From positions 806,001-870,000 of the forward strand of contig NZ_CP069354.1 of assembly GCF_016864375.1 (NCBI RefSeq): 64,000 bases of DNA. The letters run 5' to 3'. Shown here in pieces: positions 44,777-55,966 of the stretch. Both the position numbers and the translations under genes were made by a program. Position 1 is the stretch's first letter. Each line of letters begins with the position of its first letter. Under the pieces are notes generated by a model. The model searched no databases, was not told the origin of the DNA, and was given only the letters and a program-made list of their open reading frames with translations. This DNA comes from Microvirga sp. VF16 (GTDB lineage Bacteria; Pseudomonadota; Alphaproteobacteria; Rhizobiales; Beijerinckiaceae).

Positions 44777-45697
44777 ATGAGCACAGCGTCTTTCCCTCAA
44801 CCGGCGCCCGAGCGCTCCACCGCCCGGCCACAGGTCGACGCGTTTTTCGACAGACGAACCTGCAGCGTCCAGTATATCGTCGCCGATCCTGCTACCGGAC
44901 GCTGCGCTCTCATCGATCCGGTTCTCGACTACGATGAGAAATCGGGCTCGGTCGCGACGACATCGGCCGATGCCATGCTCGCTCGTGTTAAGGAGCGGGG
45001 CTTGACGGTCGAGTGGATCCTTGACACGCATCCCCATGCCGACCATTTCTCCGCATCCGGCTATCTGAAGGACAAGACGGGTGCGAAGACTGCCATCGGC
45101 GAACGTATCGTTGATGTCCAGCGGCTCTGGAAGGAGATTTATAACCTTCCGGATGTTCAGGCGGATGGATCGCAATGGGATTGCCTGTTTGCCGATGGCG
45201 ATGACTTCCAGATCGGAGACATGGACGTCCGGGTCCTCTTCTCCCCAGGCCATACCCTTGCATCCATCACCTATGTCGTCGGAGACGCCGCCTTCATCCA
45301 CGACACGCTCTTCATGCCAGATTTCGGCACGGCTCGATGTGACTTTCCCGGCGGGGATGCGAAAGCTCTGTGGCGCACCATTCAGCGCATTCTCTCTCTG
45401 CCGAGCGATACTCGGCTATTCTCAGGTCACGATTACATGCCGGGCGGGAGGCCACCAGCCTGGGAGAGTACCGTTGCCAGCCAGAAGGCCGGGAACATCC
45501 ACCTTGTTCAAGCTCGCTCCGAGGATGAGTTCGTTGCGATGCGTCAGGCACGGGATGCCAAGCTGCCGATGCCAAAGCTGATCCTGCATGCCTTGCAGGT
45601 GAACATGGCGGGTGGACGATTACCGGTGCCGGAGAGCAATGGAACGCGTTATCTCAAGATACCGCTCGATGCACTGCCCTATGCCGTTTGGGACTGA
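44777..45697 (+). CDS. MBL-fold hydrolase, persulfide dioxygenase (ETHE1)-like
   Basis: A 306-aa metallo-beta-lactamase-fold enzyme with the metal motif HPHADH (H85, H87, D89, H90) and FSPGHTLASITYVVGDAAFIHDTLF, which carries the further His and Asp ligands. The opening DAFFDRRTCSVQYIVADPATGRCALIDPVLD and MPDFGTARCDFPGGDA resemble ETHE1/Blh-type proteins that oxidise glutathione persulfide. There is no rhodanese domain. It is followed by cysteine synthase, in keeping with sulfide handling. Enzyme activity is inferred from family. Confidence 0.87.
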   Translation: MSTASFPQPAPERSTARPQVDAFFDRRTCSVQYIVADPATGRCALIDPVLDYDEKSGSVATTSADAMLARVKERGLTVEWILDTHPHADHFSASGYLKDKTGAKTAIGERIVDVQRLWKEIYNLPDVQADGSQWDCLFADGDDFQIGDMDVRVLFSPGHTLASITYVVGDAAFIHDTLFMPDFGTARCDFPGGDAKALWRTIQRILSLPSDTRLFSGHDYMPGGRPPAWESTVASQKAGNIHLVQARSEDEFVAMRQARDAKLPMPKLILHALQVNMAGGRLPVPESNGTRYLKIPLDALPYAVWD

Positions 45698-45732
45698 CGC
45701 TGCAGCGCAATACGGAAGCGGGAGGGCCGCAC

Positions 45733-46764
45733 ATGTCCGTTCATCATGGAATCGTCGACGCGATCGGCAACACACCGATGATCCGCCTTCAGCGCGCGTC
45801 CGAAGCGACGGGATGCACCATCCTCGGCAAGGCCGAGTTCATGAATCCGGGCCAGTCGGTGAAGGACCGCGCGGCCCTGTTCATCATCCAGGATGCGGAG
45901 AAGCGGGGCCTTCTGCGACCTGGAGGTGTGATCGTCGAGGGAACTGCCGGCAATACGGGGATCGGTCTGGCGCTCGTCGGCAACGCGCTAGGATATCGCA
46001 CGGTCATCGTCATCCCGGAAACACAGACACAGGAAAAGAAGGATATGCTGCGCCTCTGCGGTGCAGAGCTCATCGAAGTTCCGGCCGTGCCATATGCGAA
46101 TCCCAACAATTACGTGAAGGTCTCGGGCCGGATTGCCGAAAGCTTGGCGAAAAGCGAGGCGAACGGAGCCATTTGGGCCAATCAGTTCGACAATGTCGCC
46201 AATCGTGACGGGCACGTCGTGACCACCGGACCGGAGATCTGGGCTCAGACGAATGGCCGGGTGGATGGCTTCGTGTGTGCGGTCGGGACTGGGGGCACGC
46301 TGGCCGGGGTCGGCCTCGCCCTTAAAGAGCGTAACCCGAAGGTTGCCATCGGCCTCGCCGATCCGATGGGGGCTGCCCTTTACAGCTATTATACGCGAGG
46401 CGAACTGAAGGCCGATGGATCGTCGATCACGGAGGGCATCGGCCAAGGCCGGATCACCAAGAATCTGGAAGGGTTCGAGCCCGACGTGGCCTTCCAGATC
46501 CCGGATGAGGAGGCGATCCCGCTTGTCTTCGAACTGCTGGAGCAGGAAGGCCTGTGCCTGGGTGGCTCTTCCGGCATCAATGTGGCCGGCGCAATCCGTC
46601 TTGCGCAGCATCTCGGCCCCGGCCACACGATCGTGACCGTATTGTGTGATTACGGTACACGCTACCAATCGAAGCTGTTCAATCCGGATTTCCTCCGCAC
46701 CAAGAATCTGCCTGTTCCAGCTTGGCTGGAGCGGGAAAGCACCCTGGACAAGTGCCTCGTTTAA
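45733..46764 (+). CDS. Cysteine synthase A-type PLP enzyme
   Basis: A 343-aa O-acetylserine sulfhydrylase. The PLP lysine is K44 in NPGQSVKDRAAL. The phosphate-binding loop GTGGTLAG and the asparagine loop EGTAGNTGIGLA are intact, and FLGGSSGINVAGA-like LGGSSGINVAGA follows. It makes cysteine from sulfide and O-acetylserine. It starts 36 bases after the hydrolase, after GGGAGGG, so both are probably one operon. A cystathionine-beta-synthase-type role is not excluded. Confidence 0.93.
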   Translation: MSVHHGIVDAIGNTPMIRLQRASEATGCTILGKAEFMNPGQSVKDRAALFIIQDAEKRGLLRPGGVIVEGTAGNTGIGLALVGNALGYRTVIVIPETQTQEKKDMLRLCGAELIEVPAVPYANPNNYVKVSGRIAESLAKSEANGAIWANQFDNVANRDGHVVTTGPEIWAQTNGRVDGFVCAVGTGGTLAGVGLALKERNPKVAIGLADPMGAALYSYYTRGELKADGSSITEGIGQGRITKNLEGFEPDVAFQIPDEEAIPLVFELLEQEGLCLGGSSGINVAGAIRLAQHLGPGHTIVTVLCDYGTRYQSKLFNPDFLRTKNLPVPAWLERESTLDKCLV

Positions 46765-46921
46765 AAGTCGGCGATTTGGCAGTTCATTCCACACATCGTG
46801 GAACTTCGAACGACATCTTTCAGTGCTATAATCAGTTTGTCCCGGTAAGACCTTAAATAGGACGAGCCTTCAGAGCTGGCCGGTCATGTTCACATGCCGT
46901 TGGGGCTGAGGGAGCAACGCT

Positions 46922-47647
46922 ATGCTGCCGAAGAACGACCAAGGCATCGTGCAGACCCTGCGCCCGCCTATCAAGGCGCCGGTCTTTCCTAGCACGCCAA
47001 CTGAGTTCATCAACGTCATGGCGCATTATCATCGCGCCGAGATCGCCCGCATGGCGGGGTGGCGTGATCGGATCGACCGGACGACCAATTGGGCTATCAC
47101 GGTCGTGGCTGCCATGCTGTCGGTCTCGCTCTCCACGCCGACCGCTCACCATGGTGTGCTGATCTTCGCCATGGTCCTGGTTCTGCTGCTGCTGGTGATT
47201 GAGGCGCGTCGGTATCGTTTCTTCGACGTCTACCGCAATCGCGTGCGCCGGATGGAACGCAATTACTTCGCCCAGATCTTCGCTCCGGAGGAGGGGACGA
47301 CGGACGAGTGGATTCAAAAGCTGGGAGAGGATCTCAGGCGCCCCTTGTTCCTGACGAGCACCAGCCAGGCTCTCACGCGCCGCCTGCGGCGCAACTATTG
47401 CTGGATGTTCCTGATCCTCCTGCTCGCCTGGATAATAAAGACGACCTTCATCAGGATGCAGGAGAATGCCGTCGAGGCCCACCTCGTCACGTCGCTCGGA
47501 GAATGGGTCGAGAATGCCTCTGTCGGCCCCATTCCTGGATGGGCTGTCATTGTTGCGCTGACGATCTTCTATGGCTGGATTCTCTATGCCACGCTGCGCA
47601 AGCCGATGGGTGAGGGCGAACTGGCCTTTGGCAACGTGCATGTCTGA
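46922..47647 (+). CDS. DUF2270 membrane protein
   Basis: A 241-aa integral membrane protein with four hydrophobic segments: TNWAITVVAAMLSVSLS, VLIFAMVLVLLLLVIEARRYRFFDVYR, CWMFLILLLAWIIKTTF and WAVIVALTIFYGWILYATL. The conserved EARRYRFFDVYRNRVRRME matches DUF2270 by memory. GAGGGAG lies before the ATG. Function unknown. It opens a run of stress-related genes. Confidence 0.83.
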   Translation: MLPKNDQGIVQTLRPPIKAPVFPSTPTEFINVMAHYHRAEIARMAGWRDRIDRTTNWAITVVAAMLSVSLSTPTAHHGVLIFAMVLVLLLLVIEARRYRFFDVYRNRVRRMERNYFAQIFAPEEGTTDEWIQKLGEDLRRPLFLTSTSQALTRRLRRNYCWMFLILLLAWIIKTTFIRMQENAVEAHLVTSLGEWVENASVGPIPGWAVIVALTIFYGWILYATLRKPMGEGELAFGNVHV

Positions 47648-47667
47648 AATCCGGTGTGGTCCGTCCT

Positions 47668-47994
47668 TCAGGCTGCCGCCTCCGACCTCTCCACCAGACG
47701 ACCCTCGTCGTACATCAACGGCGGGCCGAGTTCGGAAAACCGGAAGAGCCGGAAGGCGCGGTCGCCATTGACGTCGAGGACCCGTAAGTCGTCACTGTCG
47801 CTGGCATCGTTCATCACGACCTGGAAATGGCCGCCATATCGGGCTGCTACGGTCTCGAGCGGCAGTTCATAGGCAATGAACTTGCCGACGCCATGCTCCT
47901 TGAGGGCCTGCAGCAGGCCCGGATCCGAGAGCGACGGATAGGATGTCAGGATGACGATCGGCCCGCTGCCTGCAAAGATAAGAGCTGCTTTCAT
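47668..47994 (-). CDS. Conserved cytosolic protein, function unknown
   Basis: A 108-aa soluble protein beginning MKAALIFAGSGPIVILTSY and containing DPGLLQALKEHGVGKFIAYELPLETVAARYGGHF. It resembles small cytosolic proteins conserved in alphaproteobacteria that I cannot assign to a function. ATG 47994 is preceded by GGGAGAATG-like sequence. It is alone on its strand, convergent with DUF2270. Confidence 0.72.
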   Translation of the reverse strand: MKAALIFAGSGPIVILTSYPSLSDPGLLQALKEHGVGKFIAYELPLETVAARYGGHFQVVMNDASDSDDLRVLDVNGDRAFRLFRFSELGPPLMYDEGRLVERSEAAA

Positions 47995-48328
47995 GGTCAT
48001 TCTCCCCCAGCTCACGATGGCCTCGGCTTTATGGGGGAATGGCTTCATCCACCGAGAACCGAGGTCTCGCGGGTCTGCCGGTACTGCGCCGTATGATACA
48101 CCCGCGGCCGGACGGCGACAAACGAACCATGAAAAGAATCGTATGTCGAACGGCGGAACCGGGAGTATAATAAAGCTCTAAGTAGCGGCTAGCGCATCGT
48201 GCGGAAAAGTGGAGCCGGTTTTCCGCATCAACGATGCGCCGCTTAAGGGATTGAGCATCGGATTGGATCCCAAAAGTGGGGTCCACTTTTGGGTCCGATG
48301 CTCTAGCAGGCTGACCGAGGTGTTTGCC
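47995..48328. other. Intergenic stretch with a pair of palindromes
   Basis: A 334-bp gap with no gene I support. The right half consists of the two dispersed palindromes described at 48192-48302; the left half should hold the promoter of the minus-strand 108-aa protein. Confidence 0.5.
48192..48302. repeat. Tandem pair of dispersed palindromic repeats
   Basis: Element 1 (48192-48239) has arms GCGCATCGT/ACGATGCGC with an inner TGCGGAAAA/TTTTCCGCA pairing. Element 2 (48254-48302) has arms AGCATCGGA/TCCGATGCT with an inner CCCAAAAGTGG/CCACTTTTGGG. Both sequences are familiar as very common intergenic repeats in Hyphomicrobiales. They lie just upstream of the universal stress gene and could cap or stabilise transcripts. 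Confidence 0.75.
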
Positions 48329-49162
48329 ATGAAAGCCATTCTGGTTCCGGTTGAGCAGCATAGCTTCATCCGCTCGGTTCTGGACGCGGCCCTTCTGGTT
48401 GCGGGCCGGTTCGGGAGCCATGTGGAGGGCTTGGCGCTCGGTCCCGACATTCCCGATGTCATCGCCTTCGATGTTCCGGTCGGCTGGACCATCTTGAGCG
48501 AAAAGGAGCAGCGTGAACTCGTGGAGCGGTCGCGGCAGCTCTTCGAGGAGTTCATGCTCTCCTGCGCGGTGCCGCGAAAGACCGAAGCGCCGGATGAGGT
48601 TTCCTGCGGATGGCTCGGCCAGCAATTGTTCGGGGACAGCTATATCGGCAGCTTCGGTCGGGTCTTCGACCTGATCGTGCTCGGCCGTCCCGGATCGCGC
48701 GATGAGCCGCCGCGATTGGCGACTCTCGAGGCCGCTCTGTTCGAGGGCGGACGGCCTGTGCTGATGGTTCCCCCATCCTCCCCGGCATCGATCGGCGAGA
48801 CCGTCGTGATTGCCTGGAACGGCAGCACGGAAACGGCCCGGACTGTGGCGCTCGCGATGCCCATTCTGGAGAAGGCCGGTCGGGTCATCGTTTTGTCGTT
48901 GGAGGCGTGGGGCGTTGACGGGCCGACCGGTGCGGAACTCACTCTTCGCCTGCAGCGAAACGGCATCCGAGCCGAGACGGCGGCACGCCGGCTGAATACG
49001 CGCTCCCCGGGCGAAGCCATCCTGGAAGAGGCTGCCTCGTTCCATGCAGATCTGCTCGTCAAGGGAGCCTATACCCAGAGTCGTCTGAGACAGATGATTT
49101 TCGGCGGGGCCACGAGCCACATCATCACCCACGCGGGCATACCGGTCCTGATGGCCCATTAG
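48329..49162 (+). CDS. Universal stress protein (tandem UspA)
   Basis: A 277-aa cytosolic protein with two Usp-like domains. The first starts KAILVPVEQHSFIRSVLDAAL; the second starts VVIAWNGSTETARTVALAMPIL and ends with a nucleotide-loop-like KGAYTQSRLRQMIFGGATSHI and GIPVLMAH. The ATP-binding glycine pattern is seen only in the second half. ATG 48329 gives the normal N-terminus. Neighbouring DUF2270 and SPW genes make this look like a general stress locus. Confidence 0.9.
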   Translation: MKAILVPVEQHSFIRSVLDAALLVAGRFGSHVEGLALGPDIPDVIAFDVPVGWTILSEKEQRELVERSRQLFEEFMLSCAVPRKTEAPDEVSCGWLGQQLFGDSYIGSFGRVFDLIVLGRPGSRDEPPRLATLEAALFEGGRPVLMVPPSSPASIGETVVIAWNGSTETARTVALAMPILEKAGRVIVLSLEAWGVDGPTGAELTLRLQRNGIRAETAARRLNTRSPGEAILEEAASFHADLLVKGAYTQSRLRQMIFGGATSHIITHAGIPVLMAH

Positions 49163-49227
49163 GGAATGGCGCATGGCGGTGCCACGGGGGTTGTAAGAAT
49201 GCCCAATGGAAGAGGAGGGCATGGAGC

Positions 49228-49605
49228 ATGATCAACAACCGTACCGACATGACCGTCAATCTCACCAATGCCGTGCTTGGCGGCATCCTGTTTCTCTCCC
49301 CATGGCTTCTCGGCTTCAGTCAGGAGACCTGGGCGGCCTTGAATGCCAGGCTCAGTGGAGGAATCGTGGTCCTGCTGGCACTCCTGGCGTTGATCCGGAC
49401 GCATGACTGGGAGGAGTGGCTCAATGTGATGGCAGGTCTCTGGATCGCAGGGGCACCCTGGCTCCTCTGGTTCGAGAATGTGCTCTCCGCGCGCTGGACC
49501 CATGTGATCATCGGATTCTGCATTGTGGCCATGGCAGCCTTCGAACTCTACCGGCTCTATTCCGAACGGGATGACATGATCTCTCCCCGCGGGCGATCGA
49601 GATAG
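49228..49605 (+). CDS. SPW repeat membrane protein
   Basis: A 125-aa protein with four hydrophobic segments in two repeats, each with the family tryptophan motif: LFLSPWLLGF and GAPWLLWF. The SPW family is often placed with stress genes; its function is not known to me. GGAGGGCATGGAGC precedes the start. It lies 65 bases after the universal stress gene on the same strand, probably cotranscribed. Confidence 0.88.
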   Translation: MINNRTDMTVNLTNAVLGGILFLSPWLLGFSQETWAALNARLSGGIVVLLALLALIRTHDWEEWLNVMAGLWIAGAPWLLWFENVLSARWTHVIIGFCIVAMAAFELYRLYSERDDMISPRGRSR

Positions 49606-49728
49606 TCGTTGCACGTCCGATGGAGGCGCGGCCGCGGTGTCAGTCGTTTCTGATCCCGGTTCGCGCATGCTTGCTCTCGTTCTAACGTTCCTTGGGGTTG
49701 CGTTCGTCTGCAGCAGGTGGAGGCATCC

Positions 49729-50019
49729 ATGTATGTCGTCATTCGAAAATTCAGCAATATGCGCTCCGTGCCTGAGGCGGCACGGCGGGCTGAGAGCGGC
49801 CTCGGCCAGATCCTGAAGCAATCTCCGGGATTCCAGGGTTATCACGTCTTCGATTGCGGCAATGGCGTTGGTGGTTCCGTCACTCTGTTCGACAGCCGGG
49901 AGGCTGCGCTTGCGGCGAACGAGAAGGCTCTGTCCTGGATCCGCGCCAGTTTGGCCGATCTGATTCAGGGAGAACCTGAAATCACGGCGGGTGAGGTTCT
50001 GGCGTCTGTAAAACCTTGA
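49729..50019 (+). CDS. Small ABM-like (dimeric alpha-beta barrel) protein
   Basis: A 96-aa protein starting MYVVIRKFSNM after AGGTGGAGG. The pattern of a first beta strand, SVPEAARRAESGLGQIL helix, GFQGYHVFDCG and SVTLFDSREAALAANEKALSW helix looks like the antibiotic-biosynthesis-monooxygenase/DUF1330-type ferredoxin-like fold. No active-site residues can be assigned. It may be a small oxygenase, or a ligand-binding protein. Confidence 0.7.
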   Translation: MYVVIRKFSNMRSVPEAARRAESGLGQILKQSPGFQGYHVFDCGNGVGGSVTLFDSREAALAANEKALSWIRASLADLIQGEPEITAGEVLASVKP

Positions 50020-50072
50020 AGCCGCCACGCCGGTTGTCGGAGCCTGTCGATAACTGGCTTTAAGCCCTTTAG

Positions 50073-51371
<1,299 letters not shown>

Positions 51372-51374
51372 GCC

Positions 51375-52388
51375 ATGCCGCGCATGACGATGATTGAAGC
51401 CATCCGCGATGCAATGGATGTGATGATGGCGCGCGACGAGCGCGTCGTGGTGTTCGGCGAGGACGTCGGTTATTTCGGCGGCGTCTTCCGCTGCACGGCA
51501 GGTCTGCAGCAGAAATACGGCAAGACGCGCTGCTTCGATGCGCCGATCAGCGAAGCCGGCATCGTCGGAACGGCGATCGGCATGGCGACCTATGGACTTC
51601 ATCCGTGCATCGAGATTCAGTTCGCCGATTACATGTATCCGGCTTACGACCAGATTGTCTCCGAGGCGGCGCGGCTGCGCTACCGCTCGAACGGCGAATT
51701 CACCTGCCCGATGGTGATCCGCATGCCGACCGGCGGCGGCATCTTCGGCGGGCAGACGCATAGCCAGAGCCCCGAGGCTTTGTTCACGCACGTATCGGGT
51801 TTGAAGACGGTCGTGCCGTCCAATCCATACGACGCCAAGGGCCTTCTGATCGCGGCTATCGAGGATCCAGATCCCGTAATCTTCCTGGAACCGAAGCGGC
51901 TCTATAACGGCCCCTTCGACGGACATCACGACCGTCCGGTGACGCCATGGTCGAAGCACGAGCTGAGCGAAGTCCCGAGCGGTCATTTCAGCCTCCCCCT
52001 CGGCAAGGCGTCCATCGTGCGGGAAGGCGCCGCCGTCACCGTGCTGGCCTATGGCACGATGGTCTATGTCGCGCAGGCGGCTGCCGCGGAGACCGGTATC
52101 GATGCGGAGATCATCGACCTGCGAACGCTGCTGCCGCTCGATATGGAGACCATTGCGGCATCTGTCCGGAAGACGGGTCGCTGCGTGGTCGTGCATGAGG
52201 CCACCCTCACATCGGGCTTCGGGGCGGAGCTGGCGGCGCTCGTTCAGGAAGCGTGCTTCTTCCAGCTGGAAGCGCCCGTTGCCCGTGTGACCGGGTGGGA
52301 TACGCCCTATCCGCATGCTCAGGAATGGGATTACTTCCCGGGACCGGCCCGTGTCGGCCGCGCCCTTGTCGAGACGATGGAGGCCTGA
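51375..52388 (+). CDS. bkdA2: Branched-chain 2-keto acid dehydrogenase E1 beta
   Basis: A 337-aa partner of E1 alpha, completing the heterotetramer. It shows MTMIEAIRDAMDVMMARDERVVVFGEDVGYFGGVFR at the N-terminus, then CFDAPISEAGIVGTAIGMATYG, MVIRMPTGGGIFGGQTHSQSPEA and VVHEATLTSGFGAELAAL. Length and motifs are normal. It starts 3 bases after E1 alpha. Confidence 0.95.
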   Translation: MPRMTMIEAIRDAMDVMMARDERVVVFGEDVGYFGGVFRCTAGLQQKYGKTRCFDAPISEAGIVGTAIGMATYGLHPCIEIQFADYMYPAYDQIVSEAARLRYRSNGEFTCPMVIRMPTGGGIFGGQTHSQSPEALFTHVSGLKTVVPSNPYDAKGLLIAAIEDPDPVIFLEPKRLYNGPFDGHHDRPVTPWSKHELSEVPSGHFSLPLGKASIVREGAAVTVLAYGTMVYVAQAAAAETGIDAEIIDLRTLLPLDMETIAASVRKTGRCVVVHEATLTSGFGAELAALVQEACFFQLEAPVARVTGWDTPYPHAQEWDYFPGPARVGRALVETMEA

Positions 52389-52389
52389 C

Positions 52390-53715
52390 ATGGGCGAGCA
52401 CCTGATCAAAATGCCCGATGTCGGCGAAGGCATTGCCGAGGCCGAACTCGTCGAGTGGCATGTCAAGGTTGGCGACCTCGTCCGAGAGGATGCGGTATTG
52501 GCCGCGGTGATGACCGACAAGGCCACCGTGGAAATTCCCTCTCCCGTCGACGGCGAGGTTTTGTGGCTTGGCGCGGAGATCGGCGATGTAGTGGCCATCG
52601 GCTCGCCTCTGATCCGCCTGAAGGTGGAAGGAGAGGACAACATCGCTCCCGGCAGTCAGGATGAGAAGGCGGCCGCGCCGCCTGCCCGGACTGGTGAGAT
52701 CGAGGCCCAGGCGGATGGCGCGGTCAAAGTGCCCGATGCCATCGTCGAGCGGCAGGCGAAGAGTGCGTCGCCTCAACCGATCGAGAAGCCGCAGGCTCCC
52801 CCGCCCGTGAGGATGCACCGCGCACCCGTGACGCGCGCTGAGGGCGAGAAGCCCGTTGCTTCACCCGCCGTTCGGTTGAGAGCGCGCGAGGCCGGGGTCG
52901 ATCTCCGGCAGGTTCCGGGCTCCGGTCCCGCGGGCCGGATCACCCATGAGGATCTGGATGCCTTCTTCACCCATGGCCGCCAGATCGCCAAGGCGCCGGG
53001 GCTTGCCCAGAATACATCGGTCGAGCACATCAAGGTCATTGGTCTGCGCCGCAAGATTGCGGAGAAGATGGCCCTTGCGAAATCGCGCATCCCGCACATC
53101 ACCTATGTCGAGGAAGTCGATGTGACGGCGCTCGAGGACCTGCGGTCTTCGCTCAACGCGAACAAGCGAGGCGACCGGCCGAAACTGACGCTGCTGCCGT
53201 TCCTGATGCGCGCGATGGTGAAGGCCATTGCCGAGCAGCCGCATCTGAACGCCATCTATGATGATGACGCAGGCATCGTGCATCAGCATGGCGGCGTGCA
53301 TATCGGCATTGCGACGCAAACGGGTTCGGGCCTCATGGTGCCGGTGGTGAAGCACGCGGAGGCGCGGGATCTTTGGGAATGCGCAGCGGAGCTGAACCGG
53401 CTGGCCGAGGCGGCGAAGTCCGGCCTTGCAAGCCGTGAGGAACTGAGCGGATCGACGATCACCATCACGTCGCTCGGCGCCATGGGAGGCATCGTCACGA
53501 CGCCGGTGATCAATTATCCGGAGGTCGCCATCATCGGCGTCAACAAGATGATGGTGCGACCGGTCTGGGACGGCTCGACCTTCATCCCCCGCAAAATGAT
53601 GAACCTGTCCTCCAGCTTTGATCACCGGATCATCGACGGCTGGGACGCGGCGGTGTTCGTGCAGCGCATCAAGGCGCTTCTCGAGACACCCGCCATGATC
53701 TTCGTGGAGGCTTGA
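52390..53715 (+). CDS. bkdB: Branched-chain 2-keto acid dehydrogenase E2 (dihydrolipoyl acyltransferase)
   Basis: The 441-aa core enzyme. One lipoyl domain (1-80) carries the lipoylated lysine K44 in [13 protein letters not shown] Pro/Ala linker follows, then the E1/E3-binding domain at about 158-195 ([20 protein letters not shown]) and the catalytic domain with the HxxxD motif in [16 protein letters not shown] 52390 starts the protein at [14 protein letters not shown] as expected. Confidence 0.96.
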   Translation: MGEHLIKMPDVGEGIAEAELVEWHVKVGDLVREDAVLAAVMTDKATVEIPSPVDGEVLWLGAEIGDVVAIGSPLIRLKVEGEDNIAPGSQDEKAAAPPARTGEIEAQADGAVKVPDAIVERQAKSASPQPIEKPQAPPPVRMHRAPVTRAEGEKPVASPAVRLRAREAGVDLRQVPGSGPAGRITHEDLDAFFTHGRQIAKAPGLAQNTSVEHIKVIGLRRKIAEKMALAKSRIPHITYVEEVDVTALEDLRSSLNANKRGDRPKLTLLPFLMRAMVKAIAEQPHLNAIYDDDAGIVHQHGGVHIGIATQTGSGLMVPVVKHAEARDLWECAAELNRLAEAAKSGLASREELSGSTITITSLGAMGGIVTTPVINYPEVAIIGVNKMMVRPVWDGSTFIPRKMMNLSSSFDHRIIDGWDAAVFVQRIKALLETPAMIFVEA

Positions 53716-53720
53716 GACCG

Positions 53721-55118
53721 ATGAAGGATATTTCCTGCAAGTTCCTCGTTATCGGAGCCGGGCCTGGAGGCTATGTCTGCGCCATCCGCGCCGGACAGCT
53801 GGGCCTCGACACGGTCATCGTCGAGGCGGGCAAGCCCGGTGGCACCTGTCTCAATGTCGGGTGCATTCCCTCCAAGGCGCTCATTCACGCGGCGGAGGAA
53901 TATGATAAGGTCGTGCATCTGGCGAATGGCCGGAACGTCCTCGGGATCCGAACGACGAAGCCGGAGCTCGATCTCTCGCAGACGGTTGCCTGGAAGGATG
54001 GCATCGTGGGGCGACTCAACAGCGGCGTGTCGAGCCTGCTCAAGAAGGCGAAGGTGAAGATCGTCCAGGGCCGTGCGCGCTTTCGCGACGGCAAGACGGT
54101 CGAGGTCGAAACTGAAACAGGCCGGCAGATCATCCGCGCCGAGAACCTGGTGATCGCAACCGGATCGGCTCCCGTCGAATTGCCGAGCCTGCCGTTCGGC
54201 GGTCCCGTGATCTCCTCGACCGAGGCGCTGGCGCTCATCTCTGTTCCGGAGCGGCTCGTGGTGGTCGGCGGCGGCTATATCGGGCTCGAACTCGGCACGG
54301 CCTTCGCGAAGATGGGAGCGAAGGTGACGGTGGTCGAGGCGCAGTCGCGCATCCTGCCGCAATACGATGCCGAGTTGACGCGTCCCGTGTCCAAGAGGCT
54401 GCAGGCCCTCGGCATCGAGGTGATGACCGGGGCCAAGGCGAAAGGCCTGGCGAGAGCGGGCGGAACATTGCTGGTCGAGGCGGAGGACGGATCGGAGACG
54501 TCGTTAGCCGCCGACAAGATCCTCGTCACGGTTGGACGGAGGCCGGTCACGCAAGGATGGGGGCTTGACGAACTGGTCCTCGACATGGACGGCCCTTTCA
54601 TCCGCATCGATGAGCGGTGCCAGACATCCATGCGCGGGATCTATGCCATCGGCGACGTGACCGGTGAGCCGATGCTGGCCCATCGCGCCATGGCGCAGGG
54701 CGAGATGGTGGCCGAGATCGTCGCTGGCCACAAACGTGTCTGGGACAAGCGCAGCATTCCGGCCGTCTGCTTCACCGATCCCGAAATCGTGACCGTCGGC
54801 CTGTCGTCGGAGGAAGCGCGTCGCACGGATGTCGACATCAAGATCGGCCAGTTTCCGTTCTCAGCCAACGGCCGGGCAATGACCAAGCAGGGCGAGGATG
54901 GTTTCGTGCGGGTCGTTGCCCGAGCAGACAATCATCTGGTGCTCGGCATCCAGGCCGTGGGGCAAGGCGTCTCCGAGCTGGCGGCGGCTTTCAGCCTGGC
55001 GCTGGAGATGGGCGCGCGCCTCGAAGACATCGGCGGCACGATCCATGCCCATCCTACGCAGGGCGAGGGCTTCCAGGAAGCGGCGCTCAAGGCTCTGGGG
55101 CAGGAGCTTCATATCTGA
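53721..55118 (+). CDS. lpdA: Dihydrolipoyl dehydrogenase (E3)
   Basis: A 465-aa flavoprotein that reoxidises the lipoyl groups. An FAD motif ([19 protein letters not shown]), the redox disulfide C43/C48 in [15 protein letters not shown], the NAD motif [20 protein letters not shown] and the C-terminal His-Glu pair [11 protein letters not shown] are all intact. It closes the keto acid dehydrogenase operon, giving it a dedicated E3. It converges on the slipin gene 8 bases away. Confidence 0.96.
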   Translation: MKDISCKFLVIGAGPGGYVCAIRAGQLGLDTVIVEAGKPGGTCLNVGCIPSKALIHAAEEYDKVVHLANGRNVLGIRTTKPELDLSQTVAWKDGIVGRLNSGVSSLLKKAKVKIVQGRARFRDGKTVEVETETGRQIIRAENLVIATGSAPVELPSLPFGGPVISSTEALALISVPERLVVVGGGYIGLELGTAFAKMGAKVTVVEAQSRILPQYDAELTRPVSKRLQALGIEVMTGAKAKGLARAGGTLLVEAEDGSETSLAADKILVTVGRRPVTQGWGLDELVLDMDGPFIRIDERCQTSMRGIYAIGDVTGEPMLAHRAMAQGEMVAEIVAGHKRVWDKRSIPAVCFTDPEIVTVGLSSEEARRTDVDIKIGQFPFSANGRAMTKQGEDGFVRVVARADNHLVLGIQAVGQGVSELAAAFSLALEMGARLEDIGGTIHAHPTQGEGFQEAALKALGQELHI

Positions 55119-55126
55119 GGCGGCCA

Positions 55127-55966
55127 TCAGGCGCGCTTGGCGCCTAAGCTGGATACCTCCGCCGTATGGACATCGTCCTGCGAACCGGCGGCGGGCGGCG
55201 TGACGGTCTGGCGTTCGACCGCTTCACTGATGCGGGAGAGAAGGTCGACCGGCAGCGGAAAGACGATGGTCGAGGAACGCTCGCTGGCGATGTCGTGCAG
55301 AGCTGCGAAATAGCGCAGCTGCATCGCGCGCGGCTCCGCCGCGAGCAGCTTTCCCGCTTCCACGAGCTTCTCTGCTGCCTGCTGCTCGCCGGCGGCATTG
55401 ATCACCTTGGCGCGCCGCAACCGCTCGGCTTCCGCCTGCTTGGCGATGGCGCGCACCATGCTCTCGTTGAGATCGACATGCTTGATCTCGACATTCGCCA
55501 CCTTGATGCCCCACGCGTCCGTCTGCTGGTCGAGGATCTGCTGGATGTCGGCGTTGAGTCTGTCGCGCTCCGCCAGCATTTCGTCGAGTTCATGCTTGCC
55601 GAGGACCGAGCGGAGGGTGGTTTGGGCGAGCTGGCTCGTCGCCGCCATGAAATGCTCGACCTTGATGATCGCCCGTTCGGGATCGACGATACGGAAATAG
55701 ATCACCGCGTTGACCTTGACCGAAACGTTGTCGCGCGAGATCACGTCCTGGGTTGGCACGTCCTGGACGATGACACGCAGATCCACCCGGACCATCTGCT
55801 GCACGAACGGGACGAGGATGATGAGCCCAGGGCCCTTCACGCCCGTGAAGCGGCCGAGGGTGAAGACGACGCCACGCTCGTATTCCCTGAGGACCCGGAT
55901 AGCCGATGCCAGGAAGCCGGCGACGAGCAGCGCCAGGACCAGGTAGGCGACATAATCGAAGATCAT
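55127..55966 (-). CDS. Slipin / stomatin-like SPFH protein
   Basis: A 279-aa membrane-scaffold protein. One N-terminal hydrophobic segment ([18 protein letters not shown]) precedes the SPFH domain ([53 protein letters not shown]) and a coiled-coil segment rich in Ala/Glu ([27 protein letters not shown]). It forms oligomers in microdomains. Its start overlaps the NfeD stop by four bases (ATGA), the usual protease/slipin pair. Confidence 0.94.
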   Translation of the reverse strand: MIFDYVAYLVLALLVAGFLASAIRVLREYERGVVFTLGRFTGVKGPGLIILVPFVQQMVRVDLRVIVQDVPTQDVISRDNVSVKVNAVIYFRIVDPERAIIKVEHFMAATSQLAQTTLRSVLGKHELDEMLAERDRLNADIQQILDQQTDAWGIKVANVEIKHVDLNESMVRAIAKQAEAERLRRAKVINAAGEQQAAEKLVEAGKLLAAEPRAMQLRYFAALHDIASERSSTIVFPLPVDLLSRISEAVERQTVTPPAAGSQDDVHTAEVSSLGAKRA

